The notes beneath the pieces are model-generated. The model worked only from the letters and a program-made list of their open reading frames with translations. It did not search any database and had not been told where the DNA came from. Below are positions 18,406 to 28,176 of a stretch of DNA of 64,000 nucleotides, one piece after another. The stretch is from contig JAQSWU010000003.1 of the NCBI GenBank assembly GCA_029266475.1, positions 1 through 64,000 on the forward strand, given 5' to 3'. Each line of letters opens with the position of its first letter. Within the stretch, counting starts at the first letter, position 1. The stretch comes from Rickettsiaceae bacterium (GTDB taxonomy: Bacteria > Pseudomonadota > Alphaproteobacteria > Rickettsiales > Rickettsiaceae). Both the position numbers and the translations under genes were made by a program.

Positions 18406-19332
18406 ATGCCCATTCAAATTGAGAAAATAGTAGACGAACCCAGCCCGAGTAGGTTGAATATAAAAACTCTTGAGAAGAAATCCCATATTAAAAGGTTTAG
18501 ATCCGCATTTAAAACATGGTTAAAAAGACTCATCAACTTTAGGTCACGCCATAGTCTCGAAGAAACAGTTAGCGAAATTATTGAAGAATATAACCCAAGC
18601 CGGACAAAAATGAGCGAAGAGGAGCAATATATACTCCATAATTTTCTAGAATTTGGTAGTAAGAAAGTTAGCCATATCATTATACCGCGCTCAGATATTT
18701 GCGCTGTGAAGAACACTGCAAAACTTGAAGAGATAGTTGAGTCGTTTAGTAATTTTGCCCATACACGTATTATTGTTTACGCTGAAGACCTTGATAATAT
18801 AGTGGGCTTTATCCATATCAAGGATCTAATACCTATACTGGCCGGAAAAGAGAAGTTCAATATTCAAAAGTTAGTTAGGAAGACAATCTTAGTTGCCCCT
18901 TCCATGAAGCTAGTAGATTTACTCTCGCAAATGCAAAAACAGCGCACCCATATTGCAGTAGTACTTGATGAATATGGCGGAACTCATGGAATTGTAACCA
19001 TGGAAGACATTATTGAAGTGATATTTGGCGAGATTGACGATGAACATGACGTTAAAACCCAAGCGCAAGATTATAAAAGGCTAAATGATAACACTCTGAT
19101 CGCTAGCGCTCGTATGGAGATTGAAGATTTAGAAAAGTTGCTTAAAATTAAACTTAAAAACAAAGAAGATGATTTTGAGACTGTTGGCGGTCTTATACTT
19201 GCAAGGCATGGACATATGCCTAAAAAAGGCTCTATAGTACCAATCACCGATAATATCAATGCTGAGATTATTGATGCTAACCCAAGGTCATTAAAGCAAG
19301 TAAAAATCTCTGTAAATGAAGTTGAAGCCTAG
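18406..19332 (+). CDS. tlyC: CorC/HlyC-family CBS-domain protein (TlyC)
   Basis: A 308-residue soluble protein with a tandem CBS-domain pair (about residues 85-210, including HTRIIVYAEDLDNIVGFIHIKDL and VVLDEYGGTHGIVTMEDIIE) and a C-terminal transporter-associated CorC/HlyC domain (about 225-305, with DDFETVGGLI). Rickettsial homologues are annotated TlyC and have been linked to haemolysis or phagosome escape, but the family also includes cation-efflux accessory proteins, so the role is open. It lies in an apparent operon with ybeY. Confidence 0.88.
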   Translation: MPIQIEKIVDEPSPSRLNIKTLEKKSHIKRFRSAFKTWLKRLINFRSRHSLEETVSEIIEEYNPSRTKMSEEEQYILHNFLEFGSKKVSHIIIPRSDICAVKNTAKLEEIVESFSNFAHTRIIVYAEDLDNIVGFIHIKDLIPILAGKEKFNIQKLVRKTILVAPSMKLVDLLSQMQKQRTHIAVVLDEYGGTHGIVTMEDIIEVIFGEIDDEHDVKTQAQDYKRLNDNTLIASARMEIEDLEKLLKIKLKNKEDDFETVGGLILARHGHMPKKGSIVPITDNINAEIIDANPRSLKQVKISVNEVEA

Positions 19333-19570
19333 AGATTTAAATGTATAATTTAAACAATTAGGCTTAAACTAGATTATAAAAGCTACTGTATCATGCTTTT
19401 CATATTTTGTCTTGATAAGTTGAATATTTTTTCGCCTCTTTGCGCTAACACATAACCACTCTCTTTACCAACACTCACCCCAAATATTAACTAAAGGTAA
19501 GAAAAATTTTATTTACTTTCTACGGTATTAATATATTATCAATAAGAAACAATTAATACAAAGGTATTTT

Positions 19571-20584
19571 ATGAGAGAATTAGTTGCATACTTAAACAAA
19601 ATAGGCGAATTTAAGCAGGCAGCAAAAATTGCACAGGGCAAAAGAAGCCTAAAGCTTACCTCAAAACAATTAAGAGAAATCAAAACTGAAGATTTAAACC
19701 ATTTGCTCACAACCACTCCTTCTGTTAAGAAACTAAACTTAAGCAGTCAAAAGCTAGATAATGGTGATGCAGCCCTAGTCGCAAATTTATTAATGCTCAA
19801 TAAGACTATAGCCATTGTTGATTTGAGCAATAATACTATTCAGGAAATTGGAGCTGGAAGGCTGGCTAAAGCCATTAGCACAAATGAGACAGTTAAAGAG
19901 TTCAATATAAGTGGAAATCAAATAAAGGATATAGGGTTCGAAGCTATTGGTAAAGCCCTTAAACTTAATAACACAATAGAAAAAATCTCTTTCCATCATA
20001 ATGGAATCACCGATGGCTTCAGTAATTCTTTTGCAGAGACAATGCTTACTGAGATTTTGCAAAGCAATAAAACAATTTATAATACATGCAGCATACCTTC
20101 ATATGCTTTAAACCATATGCTAACCAAAAATAAGCAGCTCAAGTTCGAGCCTATAATTAAAAAAATCGTCGAAGAGTTTAAAACTGGAGCAAAAACTCTG
20201 ACCTTGGACGAGTTTTATAGCACAATGGATAATATTGATTTTGTTGGGAATATAATTAAGAACCGTCAGCCTGAATTGCTCACATATACAGATAATGCAG
20301 GCAACACTACAAAGATTGAGCTTAATTATGTCGAAAATTATCTCAAAAATTTTATGCTTGAAAATCTTCTGCAGCTTCGTAATATTGTATTCAAAGATGT
20401 TAAGCCACGGTACTCGCAAGATGAAATTGAGGAGATATTAACTCATAATTCTGAAAATCCAGAGCAGGAAATTGAAATTGGTGAGTTTGCTTTCTTCCCA
20501 TTCCTGCCATTAGAGCTTCAACATAAAATATTAGGCGAGAGCGATCTAATAAGTTCTAGTTATAATTTTTATACATACTATTAA
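19571..20584 (+). CDS. Leucine-rich-repeat protein (RNI-like)
   Basis: A 337-residue protein with about four RNI-type leucine-rich repeats between residues 30 and 160, for example VKKLNLSSQKLDNGDAALVA and VKEFNISGNQIKDIGFEAIG. A helical C-terminal half without a recognised domain follows. It differs from the LRR protein at 8067-8954 in lacking the MRKKKK start. The C-terminal part ends in an unusual FPFLPLELQHKILGESDLI stretch that resembles an F-box core (LPxELxxKIL). F-box domains are used by effectors to recruit host ubiquitin ligases, so this is an interesting but unproven reading. Confidence 0.8.
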   Translation: MRELVAYLNKIGEFKQAAKIAQGKRSLKLTSKQLREIKTEDLNHLLTTTPSVKKLNLSSQKLDNGDAALVANLLMLNKTIAIVDLSNNTIQEIGAGRLAKAISTNETVKEFNISGNQIKDIGFEAIGKALKLNNTIEKISFHHNGITDGFSNSFAETMLTEILQSNKTIYNTCSIPSYALNHMLTKNKQLKFEPIIKKIVEEFKTGAKTLTLDEFYSTMDNIDFVGNIIKNRQPELLTYTDNAGNTTKIELNYVENYLKNFMLENLLQLRNIVFKDVKPRYSQDEIEEILTHNSENPEQEIEIGEFAFFPFLPLELQHKILGESDLISSSYNFYTYY

Positions 20585-20619
20585 TCATGTATTTTAAAAA
20601 ATCCAACAAACTTATTATA

Positions 20620-21040
20620 AGTTTTATAGGTTTAGGCCGTTTGCGTAAGGTCCTACGCAGGCTTGCCTAACCCTGTCCTCCTAGATTTCCCTAATAAAGC
20701 CCCAGGATTTATTTCTTAACCCACGACATTTTCATTGGTTCCTTTACCCCTAGAAGTGACCTGCAGACTGTAGATTACCTTAAAGACTTAGGCTCAAGCC
20801 CGGATAGCCGGTACACAATACTGGACGCTTTGCTCATAGAGGAAGAAGGATTGCAAGCTGTCACAGCGCAAGGAGGATATTGCTGCAAACAACGATACTA
20901 TTAATGTCTATACTGAGTAACAGATAGTTTCGGTAAATCGAAACCTGAATTGCCGTATCAAGGCTTCTGAGGAAAATGCAAGCGCAGAAAAGTCTTAAAC
21001 CAAGGTTGCTGAAATTAACAACTTATTTTAGCAGCATAAA
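20620..21040 (+). pseudogene. Coding-like remnant, unrecognised
   Basis: Between the LRR gene and the R1 repeat lies a tract richer in G and C than its surroundings. One frame is open without an ATG from about 20697 to 20904 and reads protein-like text such as LQTVDYLKDLGSSPD, then LDALLIEEEGLQAVTA. A second frame downstream carries AANNDTINVYTE, stop, QIVSVNRNLNCRIKASEENA and further text interrupted by stops to about 21040. This looks like a frameshifted, stop-riddled gene. I do not recognise the family. Confidence 0.35.
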
Positions 21041-21370
21041 ATGGTTAATATATTAACTTATATTACAAATTTTCAACCCAGGGTAGTAATTTTTGACCCC
21101 CCTATTTTTTTTAGGATAATTTTAGCACATATTTTAAGAGCTTGACTGTCTGCATATGGCTATAATCCCTATTTTATATTTACAGATACTTATTTTATGG
21201 CTATTTTACCTTATGAAACTTCACTTTTGTCTCATTTTTTACTGTATTAAAAACGTCATAATTTTATTCGCTGCTAATGACTCCGAGTTACAGTCTTTTT
21301 ATCTTAACATAATTTACTGCTAACACTATCCATTTTTTAACATTATTGTTGATTTCTTTATATTACTGAT
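21040..21370 (+). repeat. Dispersed repeat R1, copy A
   Basis: Copy of a poly-C/T repeat. The core here is TTTTTGA, six C, TA, then eight T, followed by a segment containing AGCACATATTTTAA and, about 200 bases on, TTTATCTTAACATAATTTA. The downstream part matches copy B (38880-39215). The upstream part (TATTACAAATTTTCAACC) matches copy C (51480-51760). Boundaries are approximate. Confidence 0.7.
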
Positions 21371-21742
21371 AATCATAATAATTCTCTTCCTTGGAGTAAG
21401 CTCAATCTTATATTTGATACTTTTAATGCAGTAACCCTCATTTTTCTCTACAATAAATGTAGCCTACTTCAATGCGGTTTGTATCTAACTCGTTTTCCAA
21501 CCCTACGCTCATTCCTTACATGCATTTTTAGCTTTTCACCAATTATAATGATTTCTGCTAAGCCACTCTTGGTGTTGCGCGAAGCTCTAATATAGCTTCA
21601 AATAAAATCCGCATCCTCTTGCCTAAAAGCAAGCACCTCTGGATTCGCAATAAATCTAATTAATAATACTAAAATAAATTGTATTTTAGATTAACTCTGA
21701 TAAGATACCACGCGATTTAAACAATTTAATCTAGAGATATTT
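21371..21742. other. Intergenic region upstream of the 102-residue reading frame
   Basis: AT-rich sequence with no reading frame that looks coding, no further repeat core and no clear structure. It may be part of the decayed accessory tract that begins at 20585. Confidence 0.5.
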
Positions 21743-22051
21743 ATGCGTCAAATGTGTAGAGAAAGCCATTTACAGAACTTCTATAGCTATCTTCTCGGGG
21801 GATATTTTACTTTCCAAGCAGCAAGGATCCTAGTAAATAAATGCCTGAGCAGTGGGCTAGACCCAAATTATCGGCATAACCCTGAAGGTAATAATGATGG
21901 AGCACCACATGTAAAGCCGTATAATTTAACAGCGGTATTTGCAGGGACAATTTCAGGTTTTTTATTTTTAACTTACAAATTAGATCAAGATATCGAAGCT
22001 ACGATATGTATGGGCGATTCTATATTAGATAGTTTAGATGATTTCTTATAA
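21743..22051 (+). CDS. Hypothetical protein, 102 residues
   Basis: Open frame beginning MRQMCRESHLQNFYSYLLGG. It contains one possible membrane segment near residues 64-78 (TAVFAGTISGFLFLTY). No family or motif is recognised, and the ribosome binding site is weak. Its position beside decayed sequence suggests it may be a gene fragment. Low confidence that it is expressed. Confidence 0.4.
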   Translation: MRQMCRESHLQNFYSYLLGGYFTFQAARILVNKCLSSGLDPNYRHNPEGNNDGAPHVKPYNLTAVFAGTISGFLFLTYKLDQDIEATICMGDSILDSLDDFL

Positions 22052-22127
22052 TAATACTTCTTATACTCTTTAAGCTAGTAGTATTATATATTATCTATAG
22101 ATAAGTAGAATATGTAGGTTTTAAACT

Positions 22128-22218
22128 TCGAGAATTGGTACTAAATATATTTAAGACTTTATGTTACTTATTTTATTTACCTTGAGATATTCACTTCTCA
22201 TTATGCGCCAATTCTCGA
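22128..22218. repeat. 11-bp inverted repeat flanking 69 bp, downstream of ftsZ
   Basis: TCGAGAATTGG (22128-22138) and CCAATTCTCGA (22208-22218) are perfect inverted copies separated by 69 AT-rich bases. They could be the ends of a tiny decayed mobile element or a long-loop RNA structure between the 102-residue frame and ftsZ. No second copy was seen in the window. Confidence 0.5.
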
Positions 22219-22246
22219 TTAAAAAATGTGTAAAACAGCTTTAATG

Positions 22247-23632
22247 CTATTTTCTCTTACGGAGAAAAGCTGGAATATCATAAACATCCCCGCTTACGGT
22301 CTCAAGCTCCTTCTCTTTTTTAGTTTCAGTTTGCTCTTCTTCTTTAGACACCCCCCATACTGAACTTGCAAACCTGCTTAAGAAAGATTGCTTGCCTTTC
22401 TTAGCATCGCTTGTAACGGTGGTTTGAGTAGTTTGTTGTGTTGTATGTGTGGTAATTGTTTCAGTAATAACTTCTTCAAAAGTTTCCTCAGAGGCAGAAG
22501 TTGCTAAGTCATACTCATCAAATTTAGCTAATTGCTCTTCTGTTTCTTGTTGATTTAAAATAATATCCTCAAGCTCTTGGGCAACTTCATTTTCAATAGA
22601 TGCTATATCTATTATTGCTTCTGGGACAGTCTCTTGAATTTTAGGTTTAGCCTCAGAATCAATACCTGTCGCTACAACCGATACTCTAATAATTCCTTCA
22701 AGGTCAGGATTAAATGTTGAACCGAAGATAATATTTGCATCAGTCTCACCTACTTCATCACGAATACGGTTAGCTGCTGCATCAACTTCAAATAAAGTCA
22801 TGTCCATGCCACCGGTAATGTTTATAAGCACGCCTTTAGCACCTTTCATGGAGCTATTATCCAGTAACGGATTAGAGATTGCTGCTTCAGCAGCCCTGAT
22901 TGACCTCTCTTCACCTGATGCTTCACCTGTTCCCATCATAGCTTTACCCATTTCACGCATTACAGCACTAATATCAGCAAAGTCAAGATTGATAAGGCCT
23001 GGCATAATCATCAAATCAGTAACTCCACGAACACCTGCATGCAGTACATCATCAGCCATTTTAAAAGCATCCGCAAATGTGGTGCGCTCATTCGCTATTC
23101 TAAATAAATTTTGGTTTGGGATGACGATTAATGTATCTAAATAGCTCTGTAGTTCCTTTAAACCCTGCTCAGCCGTCTTCATGCGATGCGCACCTTCAAA
23201 ATGGAAAGGTTTTGTTACCACTCCTACAGTTAATATACCCATCTCTTTTGCAAGTTTTGCAACGACTGGCGCAGCCCCTGTTCCTGTGCCACCCCCCATA
23301 CCTGCTGTAATAAATACCATATTACTGTCAGTTAAATACTCCTTGATTTCATCAAGCGACTCTTCTGCAGCTGCTCTCCCTACTTCAGGAGAGGCACCAG
23401 CGCCAAGTCCTTTAGTTGTTGCTGCGCCTAATTGAATTTTACTATCACAAATAGAGTGGTCTAGCGCTTGTGCATCTGTATTTGCTACAACAAAATTTGC
23501 ACCTTGTAAATTTGCAGCAATCATATTATTTACAGCATTGCCACCAGCGCCGCCAACGCCAATTACAGTAATTGTTGGTTTTAATAATACTTTTTCAGGC
23601 ATTTTTAAATTTATGCTCATTTTAATATCCAT
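22247..23632 (-). CDS. ftsZ: Cell division protein FtsZ
   Basis: Tubulin-like GTPase that forms the division ring. The 461-residue protein has [13 protein letters not shown] near residues 25-37, the tubulin signature [11 protein letters not shown] near residue 118, the T7-like NLDFADI segment, and a variable linker rich in Glu and Thr. The C-terminal conserved peptide [13 protein letters not shown] is the anchor site for FtsA/ZipA-type partners. It stands apart from the murD-ftsW-murG group, so the division cluster has been broken up. Confidence 0.97.
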   Translation of the reverse strand: MDIKMSINLKMPEKVLLKPTITVIGVGGAGGNAVNNMIAANLQGANFVVANTDAQALDHSICDSKIQLGAATTKGLGAGASPEVGRAAAEESLDEIKEYLTDSNMVFITAGMGGGTGTGAAPVVAKLAKEMGILTVGVVTKPFHFEGAHRMKTAEQGLKELQSYLDTLIVIPNQNLFRIANERTTFADAFKMADDVLHAGVRGVTDLMIMPGLINLDFADISAVMREMGKAMMGTGEASGEERSIRAAEAAISNPLLDNSSMKGAKGVLINITGGMDMTLFEVDAAANRIRDEVGETDANIIFGSTFNPDLEGIIRVSVVATGIDSEAKPKIQETVPEAIIDIASIENEVAQELEDIILNQQETEEQLAKFDEYDLATSASEETFEEVITETITTHTTQQTTQTTVTSDAKKGKQSFLSRFASSVWGVSKEEEQTETKKEKELETVSGDVYDIPAFLRKRK

Positions 23633-23794
23633 TAAGTCTTAGAGTAAATTGTTCATTGAATTTATTTTATAATATCCCCTGCTTACGCCTTAGTTTCAGC
23701 AACTTTTCAAGCAAGAAAAATATACAAACATAATAATATACTATTATCAGATTTTAAGTAGAATACAAAAGAAAATCAGCTTATTTTCCTATTT

Positions 23795-24700
23795 TTATGT
23801 AAAAAGCTCAGTATGGTTGCAGAACTGGCAACTTACTTCAATATGACCTTTCTCTAGCAGCATTAAATTGCGCTCTTCTTCAGGGATAGAACTTACTATA
23901 GTTTGCATACGTTCTCTTGAGCATCGACATTTATGTTCGATCCTTAAAGGATCAAAAGCCCAGACACCCTCTTCATGAAATAGTCGGTGCAACAGATTCT
24001 CCGGGGTGATTTCAAGCAAAGCCATCTCTTCATCGCTGATTGTCTCAACATACATCGCAAGCTTTGACCAATTATCCTCTTCTATCTTGCGATCTTTTGA
24101 TTCAGGCAGTTTTTGGATAAGGAGACCATTAGCTATCCACTTCACCTTTTGATTAATCTTTTGCTCAGCGACTACTAATTTAACAGCGGTTTTTATTTGT
24201 TGCGACGACTCCATATACTCAGTAATTGCCGTTGAGAGCGATTCGCCTGTAATCTCCACAACCCCTTGGTATCTTTCAAAATTCTCGCCAAGATCTAAGG
24301 TTATAACTAGATATCCTTCTTCAATCAACTCCTTGAAGCTTGTTTTATCAGAAATGTTAGCTTCTAGATCGAAACTAGCATATCCTCTAATAGCTCCACC
24401 AAAATTATAATCAGCAATTAAAAGTTTAGCTATACCCTTTGTTGCTTTGAGTTCGGCAGTAACTATACCTTTACTTTTTAAATTCGATCCAAGAAGGGAC
24501 ACAAATACCAGCAATTCACTCAGCAAGCGAGATATCGCCTCCGGGTAATCATGTTTAGAAATAATCTCTGTAACACTTTCAGTTAGACTGAGCAGACGTC
24601 CATTTACTCCAACCATGTCTAGCATAAAAGGTAAAGCATAGTCACCTTTTAAGTCAAGCTTGTTTACTAAATTATCATTAGCGTGTTCATCAAATTGCAT
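23795..24700 (-). CDS. hslO: Hsp33 redox-regulated chaperone
   Basis: Cytoplasmic holdase activated by oxidation. The 301-residue length is typical. The zinc/redox switch is visible at the C-terminus as CRCSRERM (C-x-C) and CQFCNHTE (C-x-x-C), about 27 residues apart. The N-terminal domain has RGYASFDLEA-like text. It is downstream of murA on the same strand with a 15-base gap, so it is probably in the same transcript. Confidence 0.94.
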   Translation of the reverse strand: MQFDEHANDNLVNKLDLKGDYALPFMLDMVGVNGRLLSLTESVTEIISKHDYPEAISRLLSELLVFVSLLGSNLKSKGIVTAELKATKGIAKLLIADYNFGGAIRGYASFDLEANISDKTSFKELIEEGYLVITLDLGENFERYQGVVEITGESLSTAITEYMESSQQIKTAVKLVVAEQKINQKVKWIANGLLIQKLPESKDRKIEEDNWSKLAMYVETISDEEMALLEITPENLLHRLFHEEGVWAFDPLRIEHKCRCSRERMQTIVSSIPEEERNLMLLEKGHIEVSCQFCNHTELFT

Positions 24701-24715
24701 ATAATCAATAACCTT

Positions 24716-26017
24716 TTATTCCCCTTTGAGCCTTTCAATATCAGCACCGCAAGCTTGCAGTTTTTTCTCTAAATCTTCATATCCTCTATCCAAGTGATAA
24801 ACCCTATTTACAACAGTTTCCCCCTCAGCAACAAGCCCTGCAAGCACAAGCGCCACAGAAGCACGAAGATCTGTAGCCATGACAGGCGCTCCCTTCAAAG
24901 CCTTGACCCCACGCACAATAGCGTTATTACCGTGGGTTACAATATTAGCACCTAGCCTATTCAACTCAAGCACATGCATAAAACGGTTTTCAAATATATT
25001 TTCAGAGATTATTGAAGTGCCATCGGCAATGGTCATAAGAGCCATAAACTGCGCTTGCAAATCTGTAGCAAATCCTGGAAATGGTTCAGTTGAAATATCG
25101 ACAGACTTTATGTTACCATCGGATTTGACGTATACCATATTTCGCTCATGCTGACAATTCACTCCAGCTTTTTGCAGCGCAAGCGATAAGCTCTCTACAG
25201 TCTCATAATTAATATTATGTAATTTAAGCTCGCCCCCAGTAATAGCTGCCGCGATCATATAAGTCCCTGCTTCAATCCTATCTGCCATAACTTCATGCTC
25301 AGTACCTTTGAGCGCTTTTACTCCAGTGACTTCAATAATACTTGAGCCAATACCTCTAATCTGAGCTCCCATTTTAGACAGGCAATTACAGAGATCAACA
25401 ATCTCCGGCTCTCTTGCGCAGTTTGTAAAGTGCGATGTGCCTTCTGCTAAAGTTGCTGCCATAATAGCTGTAATTGTCGCGCCAACGGAAACTTTGCTAA
25501 AGCTAAAATTTGCCCCTGTCAACCTACCATTAACTGTCGCATTAATATAACCTTCTTCAAGTTCAATGCTAGCTCCCATAGATTTAAGCACATCTAAATG
25601 TAAATCTATTTGGCGCACTCCAATAGCGCACCCCCCTGGAAGAGAAACCTTACCTTGACCAAAGCGAGCAAGTAATGGCCCCAGCACCCAAATCGATGCT
25701 CGCATCTTTCTAACTATGTCATAAGGAGCTTCAAAATTTGTAATATGGCCAGCGTTTGCATGCACAGTTTTATTTAACTTTAAGGGGCTAATTTTAGACT
25801 GCCTATAATCTTCACCTGCTATCTTAATACCGACGCCCAAATGACTAAGCAAGTCTAGCATTGTAGCAATATCAGTTAAAACAGGTACATTTTTAAATAC
25901 CAGCTCTTCTTCAGTAAGAAGAGAGGCGGTAAGCAGTGGAAGCGCCGCGTTCTTAGCCCCACTTACACTTATATCGCCAAGTAGCTTTTTACCACCTTTA
26001 ATTAAAATTTTATCCAT
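24716..26017 (-). CDS. murA: UDP-N-acetylglucosamine 1-carboxyvinyltransferase
   Basis: First committed step of peptidoglycan synthesis: transfer of enolpyruvate to UDP-GlcNAc. The 433-residue protein shows the KNAALPLL segment near the N-terminus (SGAKNAALPLLTASLL), the catalytic Cys loop in LPGGCAIGVRQIDLH (the fosfomycin target Cys is retained), and the late DLRASVALVLAGL and VYHLDRGYEDLE. Length and motifs are normal. It is followed closely by hslO. Confidence 0.97.
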   Translation of the reverse strand: MDKILIKGGKKLLGDISVSGAKNAALPLLTASLLTEEELVFKNVPVLTDIATMLDLLSHLGVGIKIAGEDYRQSKISPLKLNKTVHANAGHITNFEAPYDIVRKMRASIWVLGPLLARFGQGKVSLPGGCAIGVRQIDLHLDVLKSMGASIELEEGYINATVNGRLTGANFSFSKVSVGATITAIMAATLAEGTSHFTNCAREPEIVDLCNCLSKMGAQIRGIGSSIIEVTGVKALKGTEHEVMADRIEAGTYMIAAAITGGELKLHNINYETVESLSLALQKAGVNCQHERNMVYVKSDGNIKSVDISTEPFPGFATDLQAQFMALMTIADGTSIISENIFENRFMHVLELNRLGANIVTHGNNAIVRGVKALKGAPVMATDLRASVALVLAGLVAEGETVVNRVYHLDRGYEDLEKKLQACGADIERLKGE

Positions 26018-26139
26018 ATCACTGCTATTTTAATTTAATGACCTGCATATTAGCAATCTGTGAACTATTTGTCATCTTAAAAAAAGTAAAGATCATCAAA
26101 CCTTCACTTATAAAAGCTATTAATTTTAGACTAATAAAA

Positions 26140-27489
26140 TTATACTTCACGAGAAGGTAAAGACTCTTGTATTTTAAATGGATTAAGGAAGTTAAAAAAT
26201 TTCTTAAACTTTATTTTTATTGAATGTGGAATACGCTTATAATTACGCTGATAAGTAGCCCCTGTTACTTGCTCATAAGTTTTTATAAGATCAGGGATTA
26301 CTTCGCCAAAATAAATCTTATAAAGCTCACCCATAAAATATTGCGTAGGGAGATGCCCCCACTTAATAACTTGTTGTGGAACACGAGCGAGCGCCTCTAT
26401 ACAAGCAACAGCCTCTTCCTCATCTTTGTCATCTCTGCGATAAACGTCAGCTTGGGGAGCGAGATTAAATAACATATCTTCAGTTAGAGCCTTTAACATT
26501 AAACCAAGATATTGATCTGTAGAGAATTTTCTAATGAATAAAAAACCTACTTTACTAGCGGCCTTAATGATTTTTATGCGATAATTATAGCTTAGGATTC
26601 GGTGATATAAATATCTTAGGCTTACTACCTTATTCTTACGAAAAAATTTTATTGCTTCTTCATGTTTAATTAGATTACTTATGCCATATGGCTCCAAAAC
26701 TAGCATAAAATTTTTAGAGGATTTTATATCATTTTGCCTAGCTTGAAGTGCTTTAGGCTTAGCCCGCATGCCCATGATATCTGCAGAATGCCTATCTACA
26801 TGCCTAAGGTTTGGACCTCTTATCATATCGGCATAATGTCCAAGTTCTTGCGCTGCTATTATTTGCAGCCTTGCTATAGCCGGCCATCCATCACCATAAA
26901 TAGGATGCTCCTTACTAGTTTCACCAAATGGGTTACCTCCACAAGCAACAAAAATAGCGGCGCTTATGCCATCTGTGCTCTGCATACCACTATTTTGACC
27001 AGCTATCTGCCAAGTTTTTACATCCATAACATCGCCAATCATATTAGAATAAGCAATAAAAACTTCTACCCGCTCCAGTAAAAGCCAGCGGATCACAATA
27101 GGGTGAGCAGACTGCACAAATAATCGAGTAAGCTTCAGCTCAAGCTCCTCGGAAACAGGCTGTAGCTTTGAAAACTCTTTTTTAAGCTTATCTATTTCAA
27201 TCGTAATTTTTTTATTAAAGCTATCATTGCTAAGGCTTGAGCCATATAACGAACTAAAGTAATTTATAGTCTTATCTTTAAGACTCTCATTATGCAACTC
27301 TTTGTAGCTAAAAGCCTTGTTAAGATTTTTTTGTGGGTAGCTAAACCTTACAAAGTTACGTTTATCATCGGTATCTATCCGCACTAAACCGGAATTGACC
27401 AGCTGAATTGCTAATTGTTCATACTCTTCTTCAATACCATATGGCTCATATAGAGGGATTTTATCGATAATATGATATAAGCTTGTCAT
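26140..27489 (-). CDS. Large hypothetical protein with an ELGH motif
   Basis: A 449-residue protein that I cannot assign firmly. It may belong to the rickettsial DUF2748 group, which cannot be confirmed here. The middle contains AAQELGHYADMIRG (QELGH at 214-218), with His230 and His234 following in LRHVDRHSADIMG. This resembles a zincin HExxH site with the first His replaced by Gln. Also conspicuous is a Gly-rich GGNPFGETSKEHPIYGDGW. The C-terminus is strongly basic (KIKFKKFFNFLNPFKI). There is no signal peptide. It is a candidate metal-binding or degenerate peptidase-like protein. Confidence 0.75.
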   Translation of the reverse strand: MTSLYHIIDKIPLYEPYGIEEEYEQLAIQLVNSGLVRIDTDDKRNFVRFSYPQKNLNKAFSYKELHNESLKDKTINYFSSLYGSSLSNDSFNKKITIEIDKLKKEFSKLQPVSEELELKLTRLFVQSAHPIVIRWLLLERVEVFIAYSNMIGDVMDVKTWQIAGQNSGMQSTDGISAAIFVACGGNPFGETSKEHPIYGDGWPAIARLQIIAAQELGHYADMIRGPNLRHVDRHSADIMGMRAKPKALQARQNDIKSSKNFMLVLEPYGISNLIKHEEAIKFFRKNKVVSLRYLYHRILSYNYRIKIIKAASKVGFLFIRKFSTDQYLGLMLKALTEDMLFNLAPQADVYRRDDKDEEEAVACIEALARVPQQVIKWGHLPTQYFMGELYKIYFGEVIPDLIKTYEQVTGATYQRNYKRIPHSIKIKFKKFFNFLNPFKIQESLPSREV

Positions 27490-27603
27490 TTGTCTAATTC
27501 CTTGGCAGCAATGACGCAGTTAAAAAACGAATTAAGGAATAATTCAATACTCTCTAACTTTGTAGCTATCAAAGTAATGTCTTCAAAAGCTTACTTCTTT
27601 TAG

Positions 27604-28176
27604 CTATGAGTAAATTTTAACACCGAAAAGTAAAGAGAATCTTAAAGTTATATATTTATTATATTCAAGCAACAATAATTTAACTGTAAGTGGAGATTTA
27701 TACCATTCTCTTAAATTAAAAGCCTTTGGGAAAACAGGATGTTCAATTAAAACAAGCCCTGGGCTCAAGGCTTTAATTAACATGCTAGCGCGCGGCATAT
27801 GGTAGTTAGCTGTAACAAGCCTAATTGATTTTAGATTATGTTTTTGCGCCCATTCACTAACTTCTTTAGCATTCTCATAGGTGGATTTTGCCTTTGTACC
27901 CAAAATAATATTTTGGTTAGGATCAAGCTGTTTTAAAGAGTCTCTTAAGTGAATTGGCGACCCAACGCCTGAAATAAAAAGTTTTTTTGACCTTTGCTCA
28001 ATAAGTAATTTTATAGCTTCATCTACTCTATTAACTCCACCTGTAAGAGCTATAACTGCATCTGTTTCGATATCAAATTCAGTATTTGGTGCAAATGGTA
28101 TTTGAGAGATAAACCAGTCAAGACCGGCAAGCCATATTATTATTAAGGAAATAAGTATTTTAACAAGTTTTAGCAT
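27604..28176 (-). CDS. DUF218 / YdcF-SanA-like membrane-anchored protein
   Basis: A 190-residue protein with one N-terminal membrane segment (about residues 4-20). A DUF218 Rossmann-like domain follows, with DAVIALTGGVNRVDEAI, KKLFISGVG, TYENAKEVSEWA and the hallmark LVTANYHMPRASMLI. SanA/ElyC relatives affect envelope permeability and carrier-lipid use; the biochemical reaction is not known. It overlaps the end of lipB by 7 bases, so the two are co-transcribed. An envelope role is inferred from relatives. Confidence 0.85.
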   Translation of the reverse strand: MLKLVKILISLIIIWLAGLDWFISQIPFAPNTEFDIETDAVIALTGGVNRVDEAIKLLIEQRSKKLFISGVGSPIHLRDSLKQLDPNQNIILGTKAKSTYENAKEVSEWAQKHNLKSIRLVTANYHMPRASMLIKALSPGLVLIEHPVFPKAFNLREWYKSPLTVKLLLLEYNKYITLRFSLLFGVKIYS

